Shown here one piece after another: positions 1 to 9,697 of a stretch of 64,000 bases of DNA; the stretch's first letter is position 1, and the number at the start of each line of letters is the position of its first letter. The position numbers were made by a program, and so were the translations under genes. This DNA is from Sophora flavescens (Eukaryota > Streptophyta > Magnoliopsida > Fabales > Fabaceae), in contig CM061062.1 in the NCBI GenBank assembly GCA_030762895.1, positions 137,437,104 to 137,501,103 of the forward strand, written 5' to 3'. The notes under the pieces were generated by a model. It was given only the letters and a program-made list of their open reading frames with translations. It ran no database searches and was not told where the DNA came from.

Positions 1-890
1 AACAACTTTAATCCCAAGTTACCCTACATTATAAATAAGACTCTAAGGCTCGAAAATAGGGATGACTTGGGCTGCTACGTTAGGCAAAAATTAAGATTTC
101 TCTTCTTCTCAATTTCTTCTTCTCTCTTAGGTTTTTTTTATGCTTTTGTTAATCAAGCTTGCTATGAACATGGCAATGCTTGAGTAGTTGTTTTTATTTA
201 TAGGAATTGAGGCTATGTCCAAGATTTGTTTTGTGTTATGAATTGACGTTTTACTTCTTGTTAATTTCAATTTTACGTTCGATTTGATTCCTATTGCATG
301 AATTACTTGTGAATCTGGTGCGGACTTATTTGCATGTCATAGATACTCTAAGGAGGAACCTAGCGGTGAACTTAGGTATTAGATCTATAGGGATTGAACT
401 TAGGACATAAATCACGAGAGTTAGAAGCGGTCCTTCGAGGGTTCACTGAATTGTCACAAAGCTTAAAGGGTTCGATTTAAATTCAATTACCACGAGAGTA
501 GGGGTTGGTTTAATTGGGCACGGTTCTTGTGTCCCGAGAGGGAACATTAACTTATTTAGGATAAATTCACCTTCAAAGCAATTTCGATAATTAACAAGAG
601 GGGTAGTCAATTTAGTAACATGAGCAGTTTTGTTGGTAACCCAATTCCTAGGAATCTCTTTTGATATTGAAAAATCTCAGATTTGATTTACTTTCCTATT
701 TTGTTTGATTGAGTTTTAAATATTTGATTTGTTAGTTAATCTTTTAAAAACCAAATATTTTCCAAATATTTTTCTAGCCCAGTTTAATTGATTTAATAAT
801 GGATAGTTATTTAAGATCACGGTCCCTGTGGATTCGATCTTTTTATTACTTGACGACAAAGTCATACACTTGCGGATTCGCGCCCCATCA
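1..890 (+). repeat. Partial LTR of Athila-like gypsy family, plus orientation
   Basis: This stretch is the reverse complement of the LTR at 6362-7265: the shared blocks include the TATA region, the 'CGAGAG' islands and the terminus GCGCCCCATCA. It is cut by the window start, so only about the last 890 of some 1415 bases are visible. It ends exactly at the LTR terminus (CATCA, base 890). It is not followed by the expected tRNA-Asp primer site but by the reversed end of the pol gene of the neighbouring element. It is clearly diverged from the right-hand LTR, with many scattered substitutions and small indels. Confidence 0.85.
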
Positions 891-1946
891 ATGTTCCCCA
901 AGGTAGTGCTTCAACCTCTATCCATTGACCTTGAATGTTCCACGTTCTTGGTTCCAAACCTCGACGGCACTATACTGAAATACTTTCATGACTTTATATG
1001 GTCCGGACCATCTAGACTTGAGCTTTCCTGGGAATAACCGCAACCTCGAGTTGTAGAGTAGCACCAGTTCTCCTTCATGGAATTCTCTACGAAGGATATG
1101 CTTATCATGCCACTTCTTTGTTCTCTCCTTGTAACATCTTGCGAACTCATAAGCATCCAATCTTAGCTCATCAAGTTCATGAAGTTGAAGGATTCTCTTT
1201 ACCCCAGCAGCTTTTATATCAAAGTTTAGCATCTTAATAGCCCACAAGGCCTTATGCTCAAGCTCGACTGGTAAGTGACATGGCTTCCCATAAATAATTC
1301 TAAAGGGTGTCATCCCAATAGGAGTCTTGTAAGCCGTACGGTAAGCCCAAAGAGCATCATCAAGCTTTAAAGACCAATCCTTTCTCGAACTTGAAACAGT
1401 CTTCTCTAGAATGCTCTTTATCTCTCGATTGGAAACTTCGACTTGGCCACTTTTCTGAGGATGGTAAGGTGTAGCAATCCTATGAGTGAATCCATATTTG
1501 AGTAGGAGTTTTTCAAATTGTTTTTCAATGAAGTACGATCCTCCATCACTAATAACTGCCCTTGGAATTCCAAACCTTGGAAAAATCACCTTCTTGAATA
1601 GTTTGATTACGGTTTTTGCATCACTTGTTTGGGATGGAATGGCTTCCACCCATTTAGAGACGTAGTCAACGGCTACAAGAATGAACTTATTGTTGCAAGA
1701 GGAAGGAAAGGGTCCCATGTAGTCAACTCCCCAAACATCAAATATCTCTACTTCTAGCATCGTGTTGAGTGGCATTTCATGCCTCTTAGAGATGTTCCCC
1801 GTTCTTTGACATAGATCACAAGCAAGAACGAACTTTCGGGCATCTCTAAAAATATGAAGCCAATAGAAATCGGCTTGAAGCACCTTGGCTGCTGTCTTTG
1901 AGGCACTAGCATGTCCCCCGTAAGATGAGGAATGACAACAACTCAA
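891..1946 (-). pseudogene. gypsy integrase (pol C-terminus), degenerate
   Basis: Integrase inserts element cDNA into the genome. The zinc-binding HHCC region is visible near the start (H...H then CDLC). The DDE core follows: Asp in 'VWGVDYMGPF', Asp in 'AVISDGGSYF', Glu in 'SGQVEVSNREIK'. The C-terminal domain with 'RLFPGKLKSRWSGPY' closes it. A stop (TAG at 907-909) interrupts just after 'FKVNG', and the conserved tail 'RLKHYLGEH' continues to base 891. There it meets the foreign LTR, whose terminal bases supply the next stop. The frame opens upstream through a TGA near 1980, probably a decayed CGA codon. The catalytic triad is intact but the polyprotein is not. Confidence 0.9.
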
Positions 1947-1979
1947 GATACTTGGAACATCGACCTCTGGAATACACCT

Positions 1980-4100
1980 TCAGTAAATGCTATCCGCACA
2001 CTTGCGGAAAATGTAAGGCTCATCCCACACGTAGTTCTTGAGATTGGAAAAGAACTTCTTCTTCTGTTGATAATTGAACACCGGTGGTAGAATCCCACAT
2101 ACAAAATAATTCACAAAATCCACATACCATGGAGCATTCTCTCCCAAGATGGCGAACAGTTGCTCATCGGGGAAAGAATCATCTATAGGCAAGTTGTCCT
2201 TCTCATGTTCCAATGGTTCAAGTCTAGATAAGTGGTCCACAACGAAGTTCTCTGTCCCTTTCCGATCCCGAATCTCCAAGTCAAATTCTTGCAGAAGGAG
2301 AATCCATCGGATGAGCCTTGGCTTTGCTTCCTTCTTAGTCATGAGGTACTTTAGTGCGGAGTGGTCCGTGTACACTATGACTTTAGACCCCACAAGGTAT
2401 GATCTGAATTTCTCAAATGAAAAGACAACCGCAAGCAACTCTTTCTCAGTTGTAGCATAATTGGCTTGAGCTCCATCTAGAGTTTTGCTTGCATAGTATA
2501 TTGAATGAACCTTCTTGTCTATCCTTTGTCCTAACACCGCTCCCACGGTGTAGTCACTAGCATCACACATTACTTCAAAAGGCTCATTCCAATCTGGTGT
2601 TTGCAAAATGGGAGTGGTGGTCGAAGCTTCCTTCAACCTATAAAATGCACTCAAACATTCCTTATTAAAATCAAATGGAACATTTTTCATCAATAGGTTA
2701 GATAAGGGTTTAAAAATTTTTGAAAAATCTTTGATGAAACGCCAGTAAAACCCGGTGTGTCCCAAGAAACTTCTAACTCCTTTCACATTTATTGGTGGTG
2801 GCAATTTTTCAATAACATCAATTTTAGCTCTATCCACCTCAATACCTCTTCCAGAAATCAAGTGCCCAAGCACTATACCTTCTTTTACCATAAAATGGCA
2901 TTTTTCCCAATTCAATACCAAATTAGTTTATTCAAATCGCTGCAAAATCTTAGACAAATTTATTAAACAGTCATCAAAGGTGGTTCCATAAACAGAAAAA
3001 TCATCCATAAAACCCTCCATGATGTTTTCAATAAATTCAGAAAAAATTGCAGTCATGCATCTTTGAAAAGTAGCCGGTGCATTACATAGACCAAAAGGCA
3101 TTCTCCTATAGGCAAAAGTGCCATAGGGACAAGTAAACGTGGTCTTTTCTTGATCACTAGGATGTATAGGAATTTGATGAAAACCAGAATAACCATCCAA
3201 GTAACAAAATTATGAATGCCTAGCTAACCTTTCAAGCATTTGATCAATAAATGGGAGAGGGAAGTGATCTTTCCTTGTTGCCTTATTTAACTTCCTATAA
3301 TCAATGCGCATTCTCCAACAGGTTACCGTCCTAGTAGGGATTAGTTCATTATTTTCATTTTGAATAACAGTCATCCCCCCTTTCTTAGGCACATGCACCG
3401 GACTAACCCATTCACTATCGGAGATTGGATAAATAACCCCCGCATCTAACAACTTTAGCACTTCTTTCTTAACCACCTCTTTCATATTAGGGTTCAACCT
3501 ACGTTGATGCTCGATGGATGGTTTATGCTCATCTTCCATTAAAATGTGATGCATGCAAAAAGAAGGATTTATGCCTTTAATATCATCAATTGTATATCCT
3601 AACACCTTTCTATGCATTCTAAGCTCCCTAAGCAATTTCTTAGTTTCCAACTCATTCAAGCTAGCGTTCACAATCACCGGATAGGAAGAGTTAGGACCAA
3701 GAAATTCATACCTTAATGTGGAAGGAAGAGGTTTTAGTTCTACCTTAGGGGCTTCTTCATCTTTCAAATCCTTATTCTTTGGTGTCAACTCAAGTTTCTC
3801 TTTCTTTGTTTTGTTCGGAGAAATTTCCGGACTAGCCTCCAGGAAGCGGGCATAATTCCTTACTTCTCCTCCATGAGCATTTAAGTCTCCACCAATCAAA
3901 CACATTTCCAATGGATCATCAACATAAGCTTGAGTGGATTCTTCTTTCACCGCTTGGTGCATTAAGTCAACCCTGCAATAAGAATCCTCAAAAGTAGGGT
4001 GTTTAATAGATTTATCTAAATCAAATTCAACTTTATCATCTCCCACAGTTAAAGTCAATTTTCCATTTTTAACATCAATAATTGCTCCTGCGATAGCCAA
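1980..4100 (-). pseudogene. gypsy reverse transcriptase and RNase H, degenerate
   Basis: The first part (4100-3210) carries the RT fingers with 'WVSPVHVPKKGG' and 'RMRIDYRKLNKATRKDHFPLPF'. The palm continues at 3200-2928 with 'DGYSGFHQIPI' and the catalytic box 'FMDDFSVYG'. RNase H follows at 2921-1980 with 'EVMCDASDYTVGAVLGQ', 'KELLAVVF' and 'VYTDHSALKYL'. The blocks are in one frame but separated by stops near 3206 and 2926 (each replacing one residue) and one at 1980 at the boundary with integrase. Family assignment is firm from the motifs; function is lost. Confidence 0.92.
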
Positions 4101-4127
4101 GAAAGGCCTACCAAGAATAATGGGGAT

Positions 4128-4415
4128 TTAGGAATCCTCCTCCATTTCAAGTACCACAAAATCCGCAGGAATGAAAAATTTACCCACTCTAATAGGAACA
4201 TCCTCCAAGATGCCTATAGGGAATTTGACGGACCGATCCGCCAATTGAAGGGAGATTGTTGTGGGTTTTAGTTCACCCATCTCCAACTTCTTGCAAACAG
4301 AGAGGGGCATAAGACTAACACTAGCCACCAAATCACAAAGAGCTTTATCAAAACTAGTGTTGCCAATCAAGCAAGGAATAGAGAAACTACCTGGATCTTT
4401 CAATTTAGGAGGCAA
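4128..4415 (-). pseudogene. gypsy aspartic protease, active site altered
   Basis: The segment matches the retropepsin of Athila/Tat-type elements: 'PGSFSIPCLIGN', then 'KALCDLVASVSLMPLSV'. The usual active-site signature in this family is D-L-G-A-S; here the glycine is valine, which would be expected to disturb the active-site loop. A stop at 4128 separates it from the RT frame and another near 4437 separates it from gag. Cleavage of a gag-pol precursor is the family role. Loss of function is inferred from the substitution and the stops. Confidence 0.85.
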
Positions 4416-4436
4416 TTTATTTTGAATTAAAGCACA

Positions 4437-5401
4437 TCAATCCTCAGTTAAAGCCACTGTTTCATTGTCCTCTAGCTTCCTCTTATTTGACAAGATATCC
4501 TTAAGAAATTTAGCATATGTGGGCATTTGTTGTAACGCCTCAGTGAATGGTACATTAATGTACAATTTCTTAAGGACCTCTATAAATTTTCCAAATTGCT
4601 TATCTAACTTGGCCTTAGCCAACCTTTGAGGGAAAGGTATCGGAGGTTGGTAAGGTGGTGGAAGGACATACTTGGACCCTTTTTCACTAGGTTCTTCCTC
4701 TTCATCTACACTATTGTTATCACTCTCCCCTTTAGCCTCGTGATCCTCAAGTTTCTTACCACTCCTTAAGCTCACAGCTTTACATTGTTCATTATTTGGG
4801 TTCACTTTAGGTTGTCCAGGAAACTGGCCCGATTGCTTATTTGAATTTCCCGCTTGTTGGGCAATTTGAGTTTCTAACATCTTGTTATGGATGGCTAAGT
4901 TATCTACCTTAGATGTTAACTCTTTTATTGCCTCATTAACTTCCCTGCCTTGTTGCCTAAATTCTTCATTCTTCTTAGTTTGAGTAGCAACAAAACTTTC
5001 CATAAGAGACTCGAGTTTAGACTTTTGTACCTGAGGATACCCCGATGCGAGTTTCCTATTACCTTGGCCTTCTTGGAATTCGTGGTTCAACGTGTTGTTG
5101 TAGTTCCCTTAGGAGAGATAAGGATTATTCTTCCTTACTTGGTTGTAAGGATTTGGGGAGCATAATTTGGCAACTTCGGGTTCGTGTCATAGAAATTATG
5201 ACAAGAGTTCACTTGTTCCCCCGAAGCACCGGATCCAGGAGCAATACCATATGGGCACTCCATTATGTCATGTCCCTGCATTCCACAAATCTCACAAACA
5301 ACATTAGTAGCACCTATTGAACTCACATTAGCCTTTTCAAGCTTATCAAAGCGTTCATTTAATGAGTCAAATTTAGACATAATTAAATCAGTACTATTCA
5401 T
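4437..5401 (-). pseudogene. gypsy gag C-terminal region with zinc knuckle
   Basis: The upstream part (5401-5135) encodes a single CCHC zinc knuckle, 'CEICGMQGHDIMEC' (C-x2-C-x4-H-x4-C), the nucleocapsid-type RNA-binding motif. A frameshift near 5110 moves reading to a second frame (5090-4437). That frame encodes a Lys/Glu/Gln-rich coiled region, an acidic 'DEEEEPSEK' stretch and a proline-rich 'LPPPYQPPIPFPQRL' segment typical of the gag-protease linker in this clade. The frame ends at a stop at 4437 just before the protease. Confidence 0.8.
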
Positions 5402-5408
5402 TTCAAAC

Positions 5409-6242
5409 TTACCCCCCCGAAAGCTTTTTCGGGTTATTACCTCTTTCCGAACCCCATTGGTGATAGTTGGTGGCTACGTTTTCAATGATATTGAACGCTT
5501 CAATCAGAGGTCTATTCATAAAGGCTCCACCAGCTGCGGAGTCATGTGACACCTTCGAAGAGTAATCCAATCCATTGTAGAAGGTATGCACTAACAACCA
5601 CCTCTCGAACCTATGATGTGGGCAAGACTCTAGCAATCCTTTGTAACGATCCCAAGCTTCGGATAAGCATTCTCCGTCCTTTTGGAAGAAGCTGGTGATC
5701 TGAGTTCGTAGGTAAGCAGTCTTGGATGGAGGGAATAATTTCTCCAAGAATGCCTGTTCTAGTTGGTCCCGAGTTGACAAAGTATTAGTGGGCACTTGCT
5801 TCAACCAAGCTTTTGCCTTTCCAGTCAGAGGGGAGGGGAATAACCTCAAACGTATAGCATCAATCGGGACACCTTGAATTCTTATTGCATCGGTGAACTC
5901 CAAGAATGTCTCCACATGATCAGTCGGGTCCTCCGAGGGTAATCCTCCAAACTGATGTTTCCTAATCATGCCAATTAACTAAGGTGGTATAGTGTAGTTC
6001 TCCGCCTCAATTTTTGGCCTAGCAATCCCAGTTCGCAAACCCCTAGCATTTGGGGCTGCGCAGTCCTTCAGTGGTTTTGTATCCGGTAGGTCCGCCATGA
6101 GTGGAATGGGAATCAACCTTTCTCTCACTCTTTGTCTTTGTAGTCTCCCACGTCTATGAAAGGTCCTTTCGATCTCGGGGTCAACTTCAACAAGATTTCC
6201 AAGACTTTGGGATCTGCACATAAAAGAGAAAAATGCCTGCAA
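5409..6242 (-). pseudogene. gypsy gag capsid domain (retrotrans_gag)
   Basis: The capsid signature 'FGGLPSEDPTDHVETFLEF' is followed by 'LFPSPLTGKAKAWLKQVP', 'FLEKLFPPSKTAYLRTQI' and 'SEAWDRYKGLLESCPHH', all typical of the plant retrotrans_gag family. The probable natural start is the ATG at 6098-6096 (MADLPDTKPLKD), although the frame is open upstream to 6242. A TAG at 5979-5981 interrupts the protein between 'ENYTIPP' and 'LIGMIRKHQ', replacing one codon. The domain forms the virus-like particle coat in active relatives. Confidence 0.85.
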
Positions 6243-6337
6243 AGAGAGAGATAGATACCAGAAAAAATAAAAAAAAATAAAAAAAAAAGTCCAGAAAAAT
6301 CAATTTAAAAATTAAATTGAAATTCAAGAAAGCACAG

Positions 6338-6355
6338 TCCCCGGCAACGGCGCCA
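6338..6355 (-). promoter_or_regulatory. Primer binding site, tRNA-Asp type
   Basis: The plus strand reads TCCCCGGCAACGGCGCCA, which is the 3' end of plant tRNA-Asp(GTC) including CCA. On the minus strand this is therefore an 18-base perfect primer binding site, starting six bases from the LTR end. It fixes the orientation of the element as minus and its 5' LTR as the right-hand one. Confidence 0.92.
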
Positions 6356-7231
6356 AAAACTTGATGGGGCGAATCCGCAAGTGAACGGCTTCGTCATCAA
6401 GTAATAAAAAGATCGAACCACAGAGACCGTGAACTTAAATAACAGTTAATTATTAAATCAATTAAACTAGACTAGAAAAAAGGATTTGGAAAAGATTTGG
6501 TTTTTGAAATCAGAATCAAGTAGCAATCAAATTTAAAGTTGCAATTAAAACGAAATCAAGAACAAAATAGGAAAATAAATCAAATCTGGGATTTTTTACA
6601 ATATCAAAAGAGGTTTCCAGGAATTGGGTTACCAACAAGACTGCTCATGTTACTAAATTGACTACCCTCTTGTTAATAATCAAAATTGCTTTGAAGGTGA
6701 ATTTATCCTAAATAAGTTAATGTTCCCTCTCGGGATACAAGAACCGTACCCGATTAAACCAACCCCTACTCTCGTGATAATTGAATTTAAATCGAACCCT
6801 TTAAGCTTTGTGACAATTCAATGAACCCTCGAAGGACCGCTTATAACTCTCATGATTTAAGTCCTAAGTTTGATTCCTATAGATCCGATACCTAAGTTCA
6901 CCGCTAAGTTCGTCCTTAGAGTATCTACGACAAGCAAATAAGTGGCCACCGAATTTACAAGTAATTCAAGCAATAGGAATCAAATCGAAAGCAAAATTGA
7001 AATTAACAAGAAACAAAACGTCAGTTCATCACAATAAACTAATCTTGGGCATAGCTCCAATTCCTAGAAATAAAACGACTACTCAAGCATTGTCATGTTC
7101 ATAGCAATCTTAATTAACAAAAGCATAAAAAGAAAACCTAAGAGAAGAGAAGAAATTGAGAAGAAGAGAAATCCTACTTTTTGCCTATGGGTAGCAGTCA
7201 AGAGATGCCTATTTTCGAGCCTTAGAGTCCT

Positions 7232-7239
7232 ATTTATAA
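7232..7239 (-). promoter_or_regulatory. TATA box in gypsy LTR
   Basis: The minus strand reads TATAAATA followed by GG, at the right place between a U3 array and a leader. The same block occurs in the partial LTR near base 30-40 on the other strand. It is the likely core promoter of the element. Confidence 0.6.
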
Positions 7240-7312
7240 TATAGGGTAACTTGAATTCAAAGTTGTTATAAAATCAGATCAAATTAGCAATTAAATTTCC
7301 AGATATTGCGCG

Positions 7313-7550
7313 TCACGGCCGTGATGCCTGTCACAGTCTTGGAGATGGCTTCACTGCTTGGTCTGTCACGGCCGTGACCACCATCACGGTCTTGCCGTGA
7401 TCAGTTCTGCCTGTGAGGGTCTGGTTCAGTTGGCATGTCACGGTCGTGATGGCCATCACGGCCTAGCCGTGACCAGTTCTGAGTTTAACCTTCTTTCTTT
7501 TCAGCACTACTCGATCATGGTTGTGATGCCTATCACGGCAAGGCTGTGAT
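7313..7550 (-). repeat. Four-unit palindrome array (TCACGGCCGTGA type) in LTR U3
   Basis: Four diverged units start at 7313, 7366, 7438 and 7515 (spacing 53, 72 and 77). Each opens with the 12-bp palindrome TCACGGCCGTGA or a 1-3 base variant. After 6-8 bases comes a second inverted pair of the form TCACGG-YYTNG-CCGTGA. The array lies some 75-310 bases upstream of the LTR TATA box. The same motif and layout recur inside another element at 40904-41125. Confidence 0.85.
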
Positions 7551-7776
7551 GGGCTCTGTTTGGCTCATTTTTCTTGCTTTTCAAGCTCCGCCTTTGTGCA
7601 AGCTCCAACATAACTGATCCTGAGTATTTTAATCTTCAATTCCTGCACACAAACACCACAAAATCACCTCACCCGTTCCAAGGTAAAAACTAACAAAAAT
7701 CAAATTAAATATGCCTAAACTATATGAAAATGCATGCAAAATGTCAAGGAAATATGAGGTGAAATCACACTCATCA

Positions 7777-7935
7777 CACTTCATCAGAGAAAAGATCTTA
7801 TCTGGGGACATCACCACCAACTTTGTCAATTCAAATGATCAACTGGCAGATGTCTTCACTAAGTCTTTGAGGGGTCCTCGAATAAATTATATATGTAACA
7901 AGCTTGGTGCATATGATTTATATGCTCCATCTTGA
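7777..7935 (+). pseudogene. Ty1/copia RNase H C-terminus (fragment)
   Basis: The frame reads 'HFIREKILSGDITTNFV', 'NDQLADVFTKSL' and ends 'LGAYDLYAPS' with a stop, the standard end of copia pol. The upstream part is absent because the gypsy LTR (ending at 7776) is inserted here. A polypurine tract (GAGGGGGAG, about 7934-7942) follows directly, then the copia 3' LTR. Only the last 52 or so codons are present in the window. Confidence 0.88.
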
Positions 7936-7942
7936 GGGGGAG

Positions 7943-8138
7943 TGTTGATATTTATGTAAATAATATATTCTGATTATAGGAATATTAGGATAATTAGGAT
8001 AATAAGATATTGTGAATATCTTGTAATTATGACACTGGTTGTATTTTGATTTGTTCATTGCCTATATAATACAATCTTTGTACTATAGTTGAAACACACG
8101 GGTTATGTCAATGTCTCTTGTTCTCTCTCGTCTTAACA
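7943..8138 (+). repeat. 3' LTR of the copia fragment (196 bp)
   Basis: It starts TGTTGATATTTATG directly after the polypurine tract and ends TCTTAACA, so it has TG...CA termini and a short copia-like length. It contains TATA-like 'CCTATATAATAC' and the pyrimidine-rich 'TCTTGTTCTCTCTCGTC' usual near copia LTR ends. The matching 5' LTR lies beyond the left window edge or was lost. Confidence 0.75.
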
Positions 8139-8313
8139 GTTATTTTATTTGGGATTCAGTTATCCACAAAATGTGTTCAGTTTACTTCAATTGGATTCTT
8201 GGTCTCCAACAAAACCAAAATTTTACTGGGCAGGTTTCGAGTGAAGTTGAAGTTGTTCTTGTTTGATTATCAGAGCCAGTCTGCAGGCTCCTTCAAAGCC
8301 ATCTGAGCAGAAC

Positions 8314-8321
8314 TATAAAAG
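8314..8321 (+). promoter_or_regulatory. TATA box upstream of the Myb/SANT-like gene
   Basis: TATAAAAG stands alone in a non-repetitive stretch some 370 bases before the chosen ATG. The region between (8322-8692) has no long open frame. It ends in a pyrimidine/T-rich run and GTGTAG just before the ATG, so a 5' UTR intron is possible. Confidence 0.4.
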
Positions 8322-8692
8322 GGGTAGGATAAGATAATACTAACAAGAAAAAAAACTCAATCACTAAGTATTGCTGCTCCATTTTCTGTGTATCAAACAC
8401 AGCAGACACATGAAACAACTTTGAGAGAAACACTTATAGGAGCCATAACCAAACTGCAACTTGTGATTTTTTATATTACATTACACATCCATTGTTGTTT
8501 CTTTTTGAGACCCTTGTTACCTTTTTCTTCTTTAAAACTTTTACTGATTTCATGGTTCATATTATATTTAGGCAAATGTGGACTATTTTTAAATTAATTT
8601 TTATTTGATATGAACCTAAAACAAAATGTATGGTTATATATACATTGTTGTCTTGAACAGTGTATTCAGTTCTGTATTATCTATGTGTAGGA

Positions 8693-9697
8693 ATGGAACA
8701 CTATTATCTCCAAAGGCAAAGAAGGGATATGCAAACCAAAGGAAGAAATGTTGTGTGGTCAATTGCAATGGATAAGTGTCTGATTGAAGCGCTAGCAGTT
8801 CAGGCAAAAAGTAGAAACAAAGTTGACAAATGTTTCAATAAAAATGCCTATACCGCTGCCTGTGTAGCTGTAAACACTCAATTCAACTTGAATTTGAATA
8901 ACCAGAAAGTTATCAATCGTCTGAAGACAATCAAGAAGAGATATGAAGTTATAAAAGATATGCTAAGTCAGGATGGTTTCTGGTGGAATCCAATTACAAA
9001 GATGATAGAGTGTGATAGTGATGAGCACTGGAAGAAATACAGAAGAAATACATTGCTGTCAGTATATCTTTCATCTCACTCCTTCAATGTATATGAATTT
9101 ACGTAAAATACCTATTCCGGTGTTCTATGATTCAATGGATAGGCACATCCTGATGCAAGGGGATTCCGTGGAAAGCAGATAGAGATGTATGATGAACTTA
9201 AAATTGTTTGTGGAAATTATCAAGCCCCTAGTCGTTGGACGAAGATGAAGCGTGGAAGCTCTCTAATGAACATGAAGAATCATGAGAATGAATCAGCCTC
9301 CTTTACTTCCCCCAGTTCAGAAGACACGAGTGAGACAGATGGGACTGAATCATATGCCGGACCTCCAGAATATGACCAGATGCCTGATGGTTTTCAGGAG
9401 CCTCCTGTGGTCCAACCGAATCATAAATGGCATCGTGGCTCAAATGCTCTTCAGGATGCGTTGATGACAGTGGCATCGAGCATCCGATGTTTGGCTGATG
9501 TTATGGAGCGAAGCGAAAGCTCTATTGATACAACTGAGCTGTTAGAGGCCGTGATGGAGATAGATGGGTTGGAAGAGGGTAAACAGATGTATGCATTTGA
9601 ATATTTAAATGCCGATCCTGTCAAAGCCAGAGCCTTCCTAACATACAATGCTAGGATGAGAAAGATACACCTGTTTAAAATGTTTTGGTGGTGGTGA
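8693..9697 (+). CDS. Myb/SANT-like DNA-binding domain protein, two exons
   Basis: The model joins 8693-9061 and 9143-9697 (intron 9062-9142, 81 bp, GT...AG, phase 0) into 307 codons with no lesion. Residues ~18-115 form a Myb/SANT-like domain with spaced tryptophans ('NVVWSIAMDKCLIEAL', 'DGFWWNPITKMI', 'EHWKKY'). The exon junction restores the conserved 'AHPDARGFRGKQIEMYDELK' after the last Trp, which supports the intron. The C-terminal half has a Ser/Thr/Glu-rich linker and an Ala/Leu/Glu helical region. Relatives are L10-interacting-Myb-type plant proteins and Myb-like partners of Harbinger transposases; which applies cannot be told here. It is the only clearly intact host-like gene in the window. 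The ATG at 8693 is chosen because GTGTAG just before it looks like an intron acceptor; the frame is also open to 8660. Confidence 0.75.

Larger units (their letters stand above)
891..7776 (-). mobile_element. Degenerate Ty3/gypsy (Athila-like) retrotransposon, 3' end missing
   Basis: Read on the minus strand, the order is 5' LTR (7776-6362), tRNA-Asp primer site, gag, protease, reverse transcriptase, RNase H, integrase. This is the Ty3/gypsy gene order. The tRNA-Asp primer and the protease and integrase sequence style suggest the Athila/Tat group; that placement is inference. Coding is broken by in-frame stops at about 5979, 4437, 4128, 3206, 2926, 1980 and 907-909, plus a gag frameshift near 5110, so it cannot be autonomous. 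The polypurine tract and the correctly oriented 3' LTR are not in the window because an opposite LTR is joined at base 891. The right end (TGATGAGTG on the minus strand) lies inside a copia RNase H gene. Confidence 0.9.
6362..7776 (-). repeat. 5' LTR of the gypsy element (1415 bp)
   Basis: Read on the minus strand it begins TGATGAGTG (base 7776) and ends CGCCCCATCA (base 6362), with TGATG/CATCA termini. The right boundary is supported because bases after 7776 resume an unrelated copia RNase H reading frame. It is also supported by a homologous terminus, CACACTCATCA, ending the LTRs at 39471 and 43496. It contains a U3 palindrome array (7313-7550) and a TATA box (7232-7239). The partial copy at 1-890 is inverted relative to it. 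Confidence 0.88.

Noticed and set aside
6338..6355. Apparent 3' end of a tRNA-Asp gene on the plus strand
   Set aside because: Only the last 18 bases match and they sit next to an LTR end, so this is a primer binding site on the other strand. No tRNA body precedes it.
7313..7550. Regularly spaced palindromes that could suggest a CRISPR-like array
   Set aside because: Repeats are short, diverged and inside a retrotransposon LTR of a plant genome; spacers are also related to one another.
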